The notes under the pieces were generated by a model. It was not told the origin of the DNA. It made no database searches and worked only from the letters and a program-made list of their open reading frames with translations. 43,633 bases of DNA from Verrucomicrobiota bacterium (lineage in GTDB: Bacteria; Verrucomicrobiota; Verrucomicrobiia; Limisphaerales; SXTU01): positions 1-43,633 of the forward strand of contig JACRKB010000162.1 of NCBI GenBank assembly GCA_016235545.1, given 5' to 3'. A program made the position numbers and the translations under genes. This document shows positions 24,175 through 32,822 of this stretch, one piece after another. How positions within the stretch are numbered: the first letter of the stretch is position 1; each line of letters begins with the position of its first letter.

Positions 24175-26253
24175 CTACGCCCGACGTTCCTTGATGCTCT
24201 GCACGATGTCCGCCACCACCTGTGCCGTGGGCTTCGCGCCTTGCGGGCCGCCGGTGTGGAGGCGGACGGAGACGTTGCCGGCTTCGAGGTCGCGCGGGCC
24301 GAGGACGAGCATGGTGTGGACGCGCGCGTGCTCGGCGTTGGCGATCTTCGCCTTGATCGGCTCGTTGGTGAAGTCGCCGGTCACGCGGACGAAGTTCTGG
24401 CGCAGCTCGTGGACGAGCGCCTTGCCGGCGGCGAGGAGCGGGGCGTCGTCGCCGAGGGTGATCACGCGGACCTGGTCGGGGGCGAGCCAGAGCGGGAAGT
24501 TCCCGGCGTAGTGCTCGATGAGGAAGCCGATGAAGCGCTCGTGCGTGCCCAGCGGCGCGCGGTGGATGCACAGCGGCGTCTTGTCCGTGTTGTCGCGGTC
24601 GCGGTAGGTGAGGCCGAACTTGGCGGGCACGGCGAAGTCCACCTGGTTCGTCGCGATGGTGAACTCGCGGCCGATGGCGCTCCACACCTGCACGTCAATC
24701 TTCGGGCCGTAGAAGGCGGCTTCGTTCGCCACTTCCACGAAGTTGATGCCGCTCTCGACCAGAACCTTGCGCACCATGTCCTCGGTCTGTTTCCACAGCT
24801 CAGGCTCGTTGACGTATTTCTTGCCGAGGCCTTCGGGCGCGGAGGTGCTGAAGCGCATCTGGTATTTGCCCAGGCCGAAAATCTTGAAGTATTTGAGATA
24901 CATCTCGTTCACGGCGCGGAACTCGTCGGCGAACTGCTCGGGGGTGCAGTAGATGTGCGCGTCGTTCATGTTCATCGAGCGGACGCGCATGAGGCCGAAG
25001 AGTTCGCCGGACTGCTCGTAGCGGTAGCAGGTGCCGTATTCGGCGAGCCGGAGCGGGAGGTCCCGGTAACTGCGCGGTTCCGCCGCAAAGATGCGGTGGT
25101 GGTGCGGGCAGTTCATGGCTTTGAGGTAGTAGCGGTTGCCGGATAAGAGCGTCTCTATGTCGGCGTTTAAGGTGGAGGCTTCCGATTTGTATGAACCCAA
25201 TTCGGACTGCACTTGCTCCAAGTTCTCGGAGCTGAAGTTTGAATTCTTCTTCCTTCTTTGGTCAGCGATGACTTGCTCAATCGTGGAATTAGCTTCATGC
25301 ACGACTTCGAGCCTCCTTTGGAGATTCAAGACTCGTGTTTCTTGCTCCGGTTCGAGCTTCATTTGCATCGGCGGAAACATGGACTCCGCGTAGTAAGGCA
25401 GGTGCCCCGAGGTTGTATACATCTTCTCCCGCGCCAGATGCGGCGTCTTCACGCGCACGTAGCCAGCCTGAAACTCCGTTTCCTTCGCCAGCTTCTCCAG
25501 TTCCTCGAGGATGGCCCCGCCCTTGGGCAACCACAGCGGCAGGCCCGGCCCGGTGAAGTCCGCGTCGAACGCGAAGAGGTTCATCTCCGCGCCAATCTTG
25601 CGGTGGTCGCGGCGCTTGGCCTCCTCCTGGAGCTTGAGCCACTCCTCGAGCGCGGTCTTGTTCTTGAAGGCCGTGCCGTAGATGCGCTGGAGCTGCGGGC
25701 CTTTCTCGTCGCCCTTGTAGTAGGCGGCGGCCACGGTGGTGAGCTTGAACGCGCCGATGTTGCCGGTGCGCATCACATGCGGCCCGGCGCAGAGGTCAAT
25801 GAAGTCGCCGTTCTTGAAGTAGGAGATCGGCTCGCCCTCGGGGATGTTCTTGAGCAGGTCGAGCTTGAACTTGCTGGCGTTGCCGGGCCGCTCGGCGAGG
25901 CCGCCGAGGCGTCCGCTCTGCGCGTCGGCGATGGCCTGCTCGCGCGTGACAGTGAGCTTCTCGAAGACGTTGTTGGCCTTAATTTCCTTCTTCATCTCCT
26001 CTTCGAGCTTGGCGAAGTCCTCGGGGGAGATGCGGTGCGAGCATTCGAGGTCGTAGTAGAAGCCGTTCTCGACGGGCGGCCCGTAGGCGAACTGCGCGTC
26101 CGGCCACAGTCGCAGGATGGCGGTGGCCAGGACGTGGGCGCACGAGTGCCGGATGCGCTCCAGCTCGGTCATCTTGGCGCGGTCGTCGAGGGTCTTGCGC
26201 TCGGGGTTCGGGGCGGGCGCGGCGGCGGGTGGGGTCGGGTCTTGGTTTTCCAT
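24175..26253 (-). CDS. thrS: Threonyl-tRNA synthetase without TGS domain and with a coiled-coil insertion
   Basis: Charges tRNA-Thr. After a proline-rich leader (PTPPAAAPAPNPE) the protein goes directly into the editing domain: RHSCAHVLATAI, YGPPVENGFYYD and CAGPHVMRTG. The N-terminal TGS domain is therefore missing. The class II core follows: motif 1 region, motif 2 YRYEQSGELFGLMRVRS and the zinc ligands C (AMNCPHH) and H (NMNDAHIY). The anticodon domain ends VADIVQSIKER. Between MFPPMQ and YYLKAMNCPHH, where most bacteria have a short linker, about 73 residues (about 299-371) are inserted. This insert is Q/E/N/S-rich and looks coiled-coil. Its DNA is about 48% GC by hand count against about 61% in the flanking lines. 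Confidence 0.93.
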   Translation of the reverse strand: MENQDPTPPAAAPAPNPERKTLDDRAKMTELERIRHSCAHVLATAILRLWPDAQFAYGPPVENGFYYDLECSHRISPEDFAKLEEEMKKEIKANNVFEKLTVTREQAIADAQSGRLGGLAERPGNASKFKLDLLKNIPEGEPISYFKNGDFIDLCAGPHVMRTGNIGAFKLTTVAAAYYKGDEKGPQLQRIYGTAFKNKTALEEWLKLQEEAKRRDHRKIGAEMNLFAFDADFTGPGLPLWLPKGGAILEELEKLAKETEFQAGYVRVKTPHLAREKMYTTSGHLPYYAESMFPPMQMKLEPEQETRVLNLQRRLEVVHEANSTIEQVIADQRRKKNSNFSSENLEQVQSELGSYKSEASTLNADIETLLSGNRYYLKAMNCPHHHRIFAAEPRSYRDLPLRLAEYGTCYRYEQSGELFGLMRVRSMNMNDAHIYCTPEQFADEFRAVNEMYLKYFKIFGLGKYQMRFSTSAPEGLGKKYVNEPELWKQTEDMVRKVLVESGINFVEVANEAAFYGPKIDVQVWSAIGREFTIATNQVDFAVPAKFGLTYRDRDNTDKTPLCIHRAPLGTHERFIGFLIEHYAGNFPLWLAPDQVRVITLGDDAPLLAAGKALVHELRQNFVRVTGDFTNEPIKAKIANAEHARVHTMLVLGPRDLEAGNVSVRLHTGGPQGAKPTAQVVADIVQSIKERRA
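25141..25359 (-). other. AT-richer insertion within thrS encoding a coiled-coil-like segment
   Basis: In-frame stretch coding for segments such as NLQRRLEVVHEANSTIEQ and NLEQVQSELGSYKSEAS, placed just before the zinc-binding cysteine of the synthetase core. It is neither palindromic nor heptad-repetitive at the DNA level, unlike the hemL and metG insertions, so its origin is different. Confidence 0.7.
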
Positions 26254-26270
26254 GTTGGAGGCGGGAAGAA

Positions 26271-26353
26271 AGTAATTAGTGATTAGTAATCAGTTGGCCA
26301 GTGGCCGGGCGGAACTGAACACTGAAAACTGAACACTGAAAACTGATTACTGC
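26271..26353. repeat. Heptad-repeat palindrome between thrS and the giant histidine kinase
   Basis: Seven-base-periodic sequence: units agtaatt and agtgatt on the left, actgaac and actgaaa on the right. The outer arms agtaatcagtt (26285-26295) and aactgattact (26341-26351) are perfect 11-bp inverted repeats. The right arm contains the stop codon of the kinase gene (26347-26349). Confidence 0.75.
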
Positions 26354-29300
26354 TGCGTTTCGACTGCCACGGCTTCCTTGTGCAACTCCGCGTGCAGGCT
26401 GTGGAGCAGTTCCTCGGCGGCGAAGGGCTTCTTCAAGAACACCGGCACGCCCAGCTCGCGCAGGTCGGTGACGAACTTCTCGTGGCCCATGCCGGACGCC
26501 ACGATGATGGGCAAGCTGGCGTTGCGCTTGCGCAGCTCGCGGCACAGCTCCACGCCGTCCATGAACGGCATCAGGATGTCCGTGATGACCGCCTTGATGT
26601 CGCCGGCGTGCTGCTCGAAGAGGCTCAACGCCTGCTGGCCGTCGCGGGCCTTGAGCACCTTGTAGCCGTGCCACTCGAGGATTTCGGCGGTCACGTCCAG
26701 CACGCCCTGCTCGTCGTCGGCAAGCATCAGCAGCTCGCCGTTGCCGCGCGGCAGCTCGGCTTGCGGCGGACGCTCCCCGGTCTTCGCAACGGCGGCGGGC
26801 AGGTAGATTTGGAACTCCGTGCCCTTGTCCTCCTCCGTCTCCACAAGGATGAAGCCGCCGTGGCTCTGCACCACGCCCAGCGCGGTCGCGAGGCCGAGGC
26901 CGACGGACTGCCCCGGCTCCTTCGTCGTGAAAAACGGCTCGAAGATGCGCGGCAGGATGTCGCGCGGGATGCCCACGCCCGCGTCCGCCACGCGGAACAG
27001 GACGTAGTTGCCGGGCTTCGCGCCGGTCGCGCGGCGGTGGTGGATGAAGCTCTCGTCCACCGTCACGTTCTCCGCGCTGAACTTCAGCGTGCCGCCGGAG
27101 GGCATCGCGTCGCGCGCGTTGACGGCGAGATTGAGCAGCACGCGATGCAGCTGCGCGGAGTCGGCGGAAATCAGCAGGAGGTCCTCCGCGATTTCGCTGC
27201 TGACGCGGACGTTGCGCGGGAAGGTTTCCTGCACGGACTGCACGATGTCGCGCACGAGCATCTCCGGGGAGACCGGCGCGCGCTCGCCGTGGAAGCCGCG
27301 CGCGAAGGTGAGCACCTGCTTGACGATGTCCGCGCCGCGCTGGGCGCTGGACTCGACGCTGTCCACGAGCGTGCGGGACTTGCCGCTGACCTGCTTGCGC
27401 AGGAGCTGCGCGGCCATGAGGACGGGAGCAAGGACGTTGTTCAGCTCGTGCGCCATGCCGCCGGCCAGCGTGCTGACGGCCTCGATGCGCTTGTGGCGCA
27501 ACTGCTCCTCCGCGCGCTGCGACTCGGCTAGCTCGCTCTCCAACTGCTGGACGCGCCCGTTCAAGTTCGCCGTCTCCTCCGACACGCGCAGGGCCACCTC
27601 GCCCTGATGCGCCTGCATGGATTCCTCCAAGGCGTGGCGCGCGACGGACTCCTGCTCCGCCTGCGATCGGGCGGCATCCACTTCGCCGGTCAAGTTGTTG
27701 AGCCGCTCGTTCAACAACGCGTTTGCCTGGCCCAACTCCTCCTGAGTCTCACGGAGGCGCGCAGCCTCCTGCTCCCACGCCTGCTTCGCAGAGTGATGGG
27801 CCACGAGCCGCTGGGCGACCTCGCGCTCCGCCGCCTCGCGCAACTGGTCCATCTCCGCCTCGGCGCGCTCGCGGCGCGTGCTCTCCTCGCGGAGCCGCGC
27901 CTCGACTGACTCCAGCGCGCTCACCCGCTGCGTGAACTGCCTTTCAAGCATCTCCATCTCCGAGCGCGTGGCGTTCAACTGGCCCTGCACAGCCGCCGCA
28001 GCCTGGCTCGACTGCGTGTGGGCGCGGTCCAGGTTCGCCGTCTGCTCGCGCGCTGAGGAAAGTTCCGCGGTGAGTTCAGCCTCTCGCCGGGCAAGCTGCT
28101 GCGTCAGCCCGGCGTGCGCCTGCTGCAACGTCGTGTGGGCCGCGCGCAGGTCCGCAGAGTCCGAGCCCGCCTTCGCCTCGGCGGCGCGCAGCGCGGTGGT
28201 CAGCTCGCCCATCCGCCGGTCGAAGTCCTCGCGCTGCATCTGCCACGTCAACTCCATGCGCAGCCGCTTCTCCATCTCCACGCGCAGCGCCTGGTTGGCG
28301 GCCTCGAAATCCGTGGCGCGGTCACGCAGCCGCTGCTCCGCGCTCATGGCGATGACACGGAGCTTCTCCTCCTCGCGATCGCGCTCGGCAAAGTGCGCCT
28401 TGTAACGGGCAGCGGCTTCCTCGATGGCCTGCTGCTGCTCTGTGTTGATGCGACCGAACTCCGCGCGGCGGCTCGCCAGTTCCGCCTCGGCGGCAGCGCG
28501 GCCTGCACGGGCCGCGTCGAGCTGCTGCTGCGTCGCCTCCAGCGCGCTGCTGTGCTCGGTGACGCGGGCTTCGAGCGAAGTGTTGTTCTGCGAGAGCGAC
28601 TGCTCGATGCGCTGGCGCTCCTCAGCTTCGAGCTCCAACTCGGCGCGCGTCTCGGCCAGCGAACGTGCGGCGTCCGCGAGCTGCTGTTCCAACGTGACGC
28701 GGGTCTGGCCCAGCTCGCCCTCCGTCTGCTCGCGCAGCGCGGTCTCGGCGCGGAGCTGCTCCTGCAAGCTCTGGACTTCAGCCTGCCGCTCGGCGAGGCG
28801 CTGGTTGGCGCTGCCGGCATTTTGGAGCGCCACATCCTCGACCTGCCGCCGCGTCGTGACCTCGTGGTCGAGGCGCGAGCGGATGTCGAGCAGCTCCAGG
28901 TTTGCGTCGGCCAGCTCGCGGTCCAGCTCCGACTTGGTCGCGCGGAATTCGGCTTCTGCCCGCTCGCGCCGCTTCGCCTCATCTCGCTGCGCGGTGCGGG
29001 CGGCGGCCAGCTCTGCCTGCAACTCCTTCGTGGCGCGGGCAACTTCGGTGGCAGAGTGTTGCAGTTGCTTCTCCAGTTGCTCGCGACGCCCCGCCTCCTC
29101 GATCTGCGCGGCGTGGGCGGCTGCCAGCTCCGCCTGGAATCCCTTCGTCGTGAAGCCGGTTTCCGCGGTGGCGCGCTGCAGCTTTTGTTCCAGCTCCTCG
29201 CGTGCGCCGACTTCGATGTCGAGCCGGTGGGCCAGCTCAGCCTCGTTGCGCTGTGCCTCCGCCTCCGCCACCTCGCGGCGGCTGGCCTCCTCCTGCCGCG

Positions 29301-32300
29301 CCCGGAGAGCCGCATCGAGATCGGCCTTCAGAGCCGCGGTTGTGCGCTCGGCATCAGTGAGGCTCTCGCGCAGCTCGCGTTCCGTCTCGTGACGCGCGGC
29401 GGTTTCCCGCGTGAGGCGCGCGTGGGACTCGGCGAGCTGCTGGTCGAAGGTCTCGCGCTCGGCGGTTTCAAGCGCGAGGGCGCCCTGAGCGGCGGCGAGC
29501 GCGCGGCGGCTCTCCGCGTTGGTTTCGTCCAGTTCAATGCGGACCTGCCGGACCGCCGACTCGGCCTCGTCCCGCTTCGCCGTCTCGACGCGCAATTCCT
29601 CGCGCGCGATGGCGAGCTGGGCCTTGAGTTCGGCGGCATGCTGCTCCGTGGCGGCGTTGGCCAACTGCCACGCGGCCTCGACGCGCTGGCGCTCGGCGGA
29701 CTCGTAATCCATCCGCGCGTTCAAGCCGGCGTTCTCGGCTGCCGCTGCGGCGAGCCGCTGCCCCAGCTCGGACTTCGTTTTGGGCAGCGCGGTTTCCAGC
29801 TCCTCGCGCCGGGCCGTCTCGGCGCCCAACGCCTCGCGGGCGGCCTCCAGCTCGGAGGCGAGCAGCGTGACGTGCTCCTCGGAGGAGCGGCTGGCCTGGA
29901 GCAGGCTCTCCTCGTTCTCCTTCCGCTCCGCAGCTTCGCGCGCGGCCTGCGCGCGAAGGTCGGCCAGCGCGGAGAGCTGCCTGTCGATCTCCGCTTTCGC
30001 CTCCGCAAGCTGCCGCTCCGAGTCGCCCCGGGCTGCGGCCAGTTGCTTCTCCAACTGCTCGCGCTGCTCCGTCTCCAAAATCAGGTTGTCCCACGTCTTC
30101 TTCAACTCCGCGTCGGTGTCGGCGAGCTTTTGCTCCCGCTCGGCGGCGGCCTTCAACGCGTCGTCCTCGCGCAGCCGGCTGCCGGCGGCTGCCTGCTCCA
30201 ACTGCGTGCGGGCTTCAGCCAGCGAGGCAGTGGCCTCGGCGAGCTGCCGCTCTGTCTCCGACTTCGACTGGCCCAGCGCGGACTCCGATTGCTCGCGGCG
30301 CTCCGTCTCTGCCTGCACCTGCCGGCGCATCGCGGCGAGCTGCTGCTGCGCCTCGGCGGCCTGCTGTTCTGATGTGGTGCGCGTCTGCTGTGCAGCGGTC
30401 TCGGCTTCGAGGCGGGCGGACTCGGCGTGCTCGGCGCGCGCGCGAAGTTCCGCGAGCGCGGCGAGCTGCGCCTCCAGCTCGGACTTCGTCCCGGCAAGCT
30501 CTGCGTCGGCCTGCGCGCGGCTTTGAGTTTCACTGGCCAACTGCTCGCGTGTCTTCGCCAGTTCGGCGGCCTGCGCGGCGGTTTCCTCCAACTGCCTGCG
30601 CGCTCCGGCCAGCGCGGAGGTGGTCTCGGCGAGCTGCCGCTCCGTCTCCGATTTCGACTGTCCCAGCGCGCTCTCCGCCTGGGCGCGCAGTTCCGTCTGC
30701 GCCTCCAACTGGTTGAGAGCGGCCTGCAACTGCTGCCGCACCTCGACAAGCTTTTGCTCGGAGCTGGAGCACAGTTCGAGCGCGGCGGACTCCGCCGATT
30801 CATGCGCGGCCTCGGTGCGGGCGAGCTGGGCGCGGAGCTCCGCCAGCACAGACTCCTGCTGTGCGCGCAGCTCGGTGGTGGCCTGCGTCTCGCGGGAGGT
30901 GTGGCCGCGCAATTCTTTGTTGTCGGCCTCCAGCTCGGCGATGCGTTGCTCGAAGCGGGCGTGCGCGGCGCGCAGCTCGGCCTCGACCTGCTGGCGGGCG
31001 GCTGTGTCGGCCTCGGAGCGCCCGGCGGCGGACTGGCTGGCATCTGCGAGCTGTTCTTCCAACCCGGCTCGGGCTGCGGTGGCCTCGGCAAGCTGCTGGG
31101 CCATCTGCCTGAGATCGTTGCTCAACACGGCAGCCGTCTGCCGCTGCTCGGCAAATTCCTTTTCCAACTGGCCCTTCGCGTCTGTGAGCGCGGCGATGCG
31201 CGCGGCGAGGTCGGCAGGAACGTCGCCGCCGCCCGTGCCGGCCTGCGACTGCTCGTGGCGGAGCATTTGTGCTGAGAGCTGCTCCCTGGCCTGCTCAAGC
31301 TCCGTGCCCAGCTCCATCATCCGCTGCTGGATTCCGGTGTTCGTCTGCACCATCGCCTCCTCGGACAGCTCGCGCTCGGCGTCGGCGCGCTCGGCCTTCT
31401 CGTGCTCGGCCTGCAGCGCGATGCGCAGGGAGGACAGCTCGCCTTCGAGCCGAGCCGCTCGCTGGGTCTCCGATTGCAGGCGATGATGAAGCGTCTCCAG
31501 CGCGGTGTCTGGCTCGGTGCCGGCGGCCTGAAGCTTGTCGAAGTCCTCCCGAAGCGAGCGCAACTCATCCTCTGCAAGCTGGCGGCGGGTGCCTTCCTCC
31601 TGAAGCCGGCTCCTCAACGCCTCCAGCTCGGCAGGTGAGCTGCTGGCGCGTTTCTCCAGCTCGGTCTTTTCCGCGCTCGCGGTTTTCTCCGCCATCTCGT
31701 GCTGGGCGACGGCTGTCTCCAGGCCGGTGATGAGGTCGGTGAGGCCCGATGTGCGCTCGGCGACAATCTTCTCAACCTCCGCGCGGGCCTTGGCCAGCTC
31801 GGCCTCGACCTGCTCGCGGCCGGAAAGCTCGGCCCAGAGCTGGCGGTTGGCGGACTCGATCTCGGAGTCGCGCTTCTTCAGCTCGTCCGCGCGGTGCTCG
31901 AGCTCGGCGGCCATTTCCTTCCGGTAGGAGGCCTCCTGCTGGACTTTGGCAAGCGCGGTGTCCAGCGCGGCTGCCTGGTCGGAGAGCCGCTTGTCATCGG
32001 CGCCCTTGCGCTCGTTGATGTCGAGGATGGAGCCGATGATGCCCGCCGGCTGCTCATGGTCATCGAGCATGCGGGTGGCGTGGCCGGCGACCCATCGGGT
32101 GGAGCCGTCCTTGTGGCGCAGGCGGAAGTCGAGGCGGAACTCCTTCTCACCACGGACGCACTTGCGCCATTCCTCGGTGACCTTTTTGCTGTCATCGGGA
32201 TGGACGGCGAGCAGCCAGCCAAAGCCCTGGCTCTCAGCCTGCGAGCGTCCGGTGAGCGCGCTCCAGCGGTTGTTGACGAAGAGGATGTCGCCCTGCTGGT

Positions 32301-32577
32301 TCGCACGAAAGATGCCGGCGGGCGCGGACTGCGTGAGGGCCTCGAAGGTCTGGCGGATCTCGTGGTTCTTGGCGTGCGTCTGCTCGCGTTTCTGCACGTC
32401 GCGGCGCAGGAGCAGGTAGATGCCTCCCGTGCCAGCCGCAAGCAAGACCAGAGACGCGGTGAGAAAGACCGGGTTGAACTTGCCGGTCAGCAACCGGTCC
32501 GAGGCCGCGAACGACACGAGGCCCAGAACGAAGGCGACCGCAAGCAGCCGGCGCAATCGCGGGAGGAGAGAATTCAT
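26347..32577 (-). CDS. Giant hybrid histidine kinase: TM-PAS-coiled coil (~1,500 aa)-HisKA-HATPase-REC
   Basis: 2,076 residues. The N-terminus has two membrane segments (LLAVAFVLGLVSFAA, FLTASLVLLAAGTGGIYLLL), which place it in the inner membrane. A PAS domain (about 75-195) has IFRANQQGDILFVNNRW and a PAC end IIGSILDINER. Then about 1,500 residues are almost pure Ala/Glu/Arg/Gln coiled coil with many repeats of the type AEAELA and REQLE. The HisKA domain has the phospho-acceptor H1710 in GGMAHELNNVLAP. The HATPase has NLAVNARDAMPSGG, DAGVGIP, FEPFFTTKE and VGLGLATALG. The C-terminal receiver has D2000 in VITDILMPF and K in FLKKPF. There is no DNA-binding output. Ordinary kinases of this layout are 600-900 residues. 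The coiled coil may be a long rod or dimerisation spacer (inference). Confidence 0.9.
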   Translation of the reverse strand: MNSLLPRLRRLLAVAFVLGLVSFAASDRLLTGKFNPVFLTASLVLLAAGTGGIYLLLRRDVQKREQTHAKNHEIRQTFEALTQSAPAGIFRANQQGDILFVNNRWSALTGRSQAESQGFGWLLAVHPDDSKKVTEEWRKCVRGEKEFRLDFRLRHKDGSTRWVAGHATRMLDDHEQPAGIIGSILDINERKGADDKRLSDQAAALDTALAKVQQEASYRKEMAAELEHRADELKKRDSEIESANRQLWAELSGREQVEAELAKARAEVEKIVAERTSGLTDLITGLETAVAQHEMAEKTASAEKTELEKRASSSPAELEALRSRLQEEGTRRQLAEDELRSLREDFDKLQAAGTEPDTALETLHHRLQSETQRAARLEGELSSLRIALQAEHEKAERADAERELSEEAMVQTNTGIQQRMMELGTELEQAREQLSAQMLRHEQSQAGTGGGDVPADLAARIAALTDAKGQLEKEFAEQRQTAAVLSNDLRQMAQQLAEATAARAGLEEQLADASQSAAGRSEADTAARQQVEAELRAAHARFEQRIAELEADNKELRGHTSRETQATTELRAQQESVLAELRAQLARTEAAHESAESAALELCSSSEQKLVEVRQQLQAALNQLEAQTELRAQAESALGQSKSETERQLAETTSALAGARRQLEETAAQAAELAKTREQLASETQSRAQADAELAGTKSELEAQLAALAELRARAEHAESARLEAETAAQQTRTTSEQQAAEAQQQLAAMRRQVQAETERREQSESALGQSKSETERQLAEATASLAEARTQLEQAAAGSRLREDDALKAAAEREQKLADTDAELKKTWDNLILETEQREQLEKQLAAARGDSERQLAEAKAEIDRQLSALADLRAQAAREAAERKENEESLLQASRSSEEHVTLLASELEAAREALGAETARREELETALPKTKSELGQRLAAAAAENAGLNARMDYESAERQRVEAAWQLANAATEQHAAELKAQLAIAREELRVETAKRDEAESAVRQVRIELDETNAESRRALAAAQGALALETAERETFDQQLAESHARLTRETAARHETERELRESLTDAERTTAALKADLDAALRARQEEASRREVAEAEAQRNEAELAHRLDIEVGAREELEQKLQRATAETGFTTKGFQAELAAAHAAQIEEAGRREQLEKQLQHSATEVARATKELQAELAAARTAQRDEAKRRERAEAEFRATKSELDRELADANLELLDIRSRLDHEVTTRRQVEDVALQNAGSANQRLAERQAEVQSLQEQLRAETALREQTEGELGQTRVTLEQQLADAARSLAETRAELELEAEERQRIEQSLSQNNTSLEARVTEHSSALEATQQQLDAARAGRAAAEAELASRRAEFGRINTEQQQAIEEAAARYKAHFAERDREEEKLRVIAMSAEQRLRDRATDFEAANQALRVEMEKRLRMELTWQMQREDFDRRMGELTTALRAAEAKAGSDSADLRAAHTTLQQAHAGLTQQLARREAELTAELSSAREQTANLDRAHTQSSQAAAAVQGQLNATRSEMEMLERQFTQRVSALESVEARLREESTRRERAEAEMDQLREAAEREVAQRLVAHHSAKQAWEQEAARLRETQEELGQANALLNERLNNLTGEVDAARSQAEQESVARHALEESMQAHQGEVALRVSEETANLNGRVQQLESELAESQRAEEQLRHKRIEAVSTLAGGMAHELNNVLAPVLMAAQLLRKQVSGKSRTLVDSVESSAQRGADIVKQVLTFARGFHGERAPVSPEMLVRDIVQSVQETFPRNVRVSSEIAEDLLLISADSAQLHRVLLNLAVNARDAMPSGGTLKFSAENVTVDESFIHHRRATGAKPGNYVLFRVADAGVGIPRDILPRIFEPFFTTKEPGQSVGLGLATALGVVQSHGGFILVETEEDKGTEFQIYLPAAVAKTGERPPQAELPRGNGELLMLADDEQGVLDVTAEILEWHGYKVLKARDGQQALSLFEQHAGDIKAVITDILMPFMDGVELCRELRKRNASLPIIVASGMGHEKFVTDLRELGVPVFLKKPFAAEELLHSLHAELHKEAVAVETQQ

Positions 32578-32652
32578 GCGCGTGCGTTGATGACGCCGCC
32601 AAGCGTGTGGTGGGCGGCAGATGGTGTCAAACCGCGAGTGGGCTTCAGCAAA

Positions 32653-32759
32653 GGAGTCAGAAGTCGGGAGTCAGGAGTCAGCGACCGCGCTCCGCGCGCA
32701 CCTGCGTTCTCTGACTCCTGACTCCTGTCTCCTGACTCCTCTCTCCTGTCTCCTGTCTC
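32653..32759. repeat. Heptad-repeat palindrome between the giant kinase and the azurin/cytochrome gene
   Basis: The left arm (32653-32681) repeats ggagtca-type units. The right arm (32711-32759) repeats gactcct, gtctcct and ctctcct units, the reverse complement of the left. A GC-rich loop lies between. The arms could fold into a long imperfect hairpin in the divergent promoter region of the two genes. Confidence 0.85.
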
Positions 32760-32822
32760 ACCCCGCCACGTTTCTGCATTGGCGTCGCAGAATCGTTCGG
32801 CCTATCGTCCCGCCCGTTATTT

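Noticed and set aside
28114..30372. 752-codon open frame on the plus strand opposite the giant kinase
   Set aside because: Produced by the GC-biased, repetitive coiled-coil coding; its product is Leu/Arg-rich with no family motif and no start signal.
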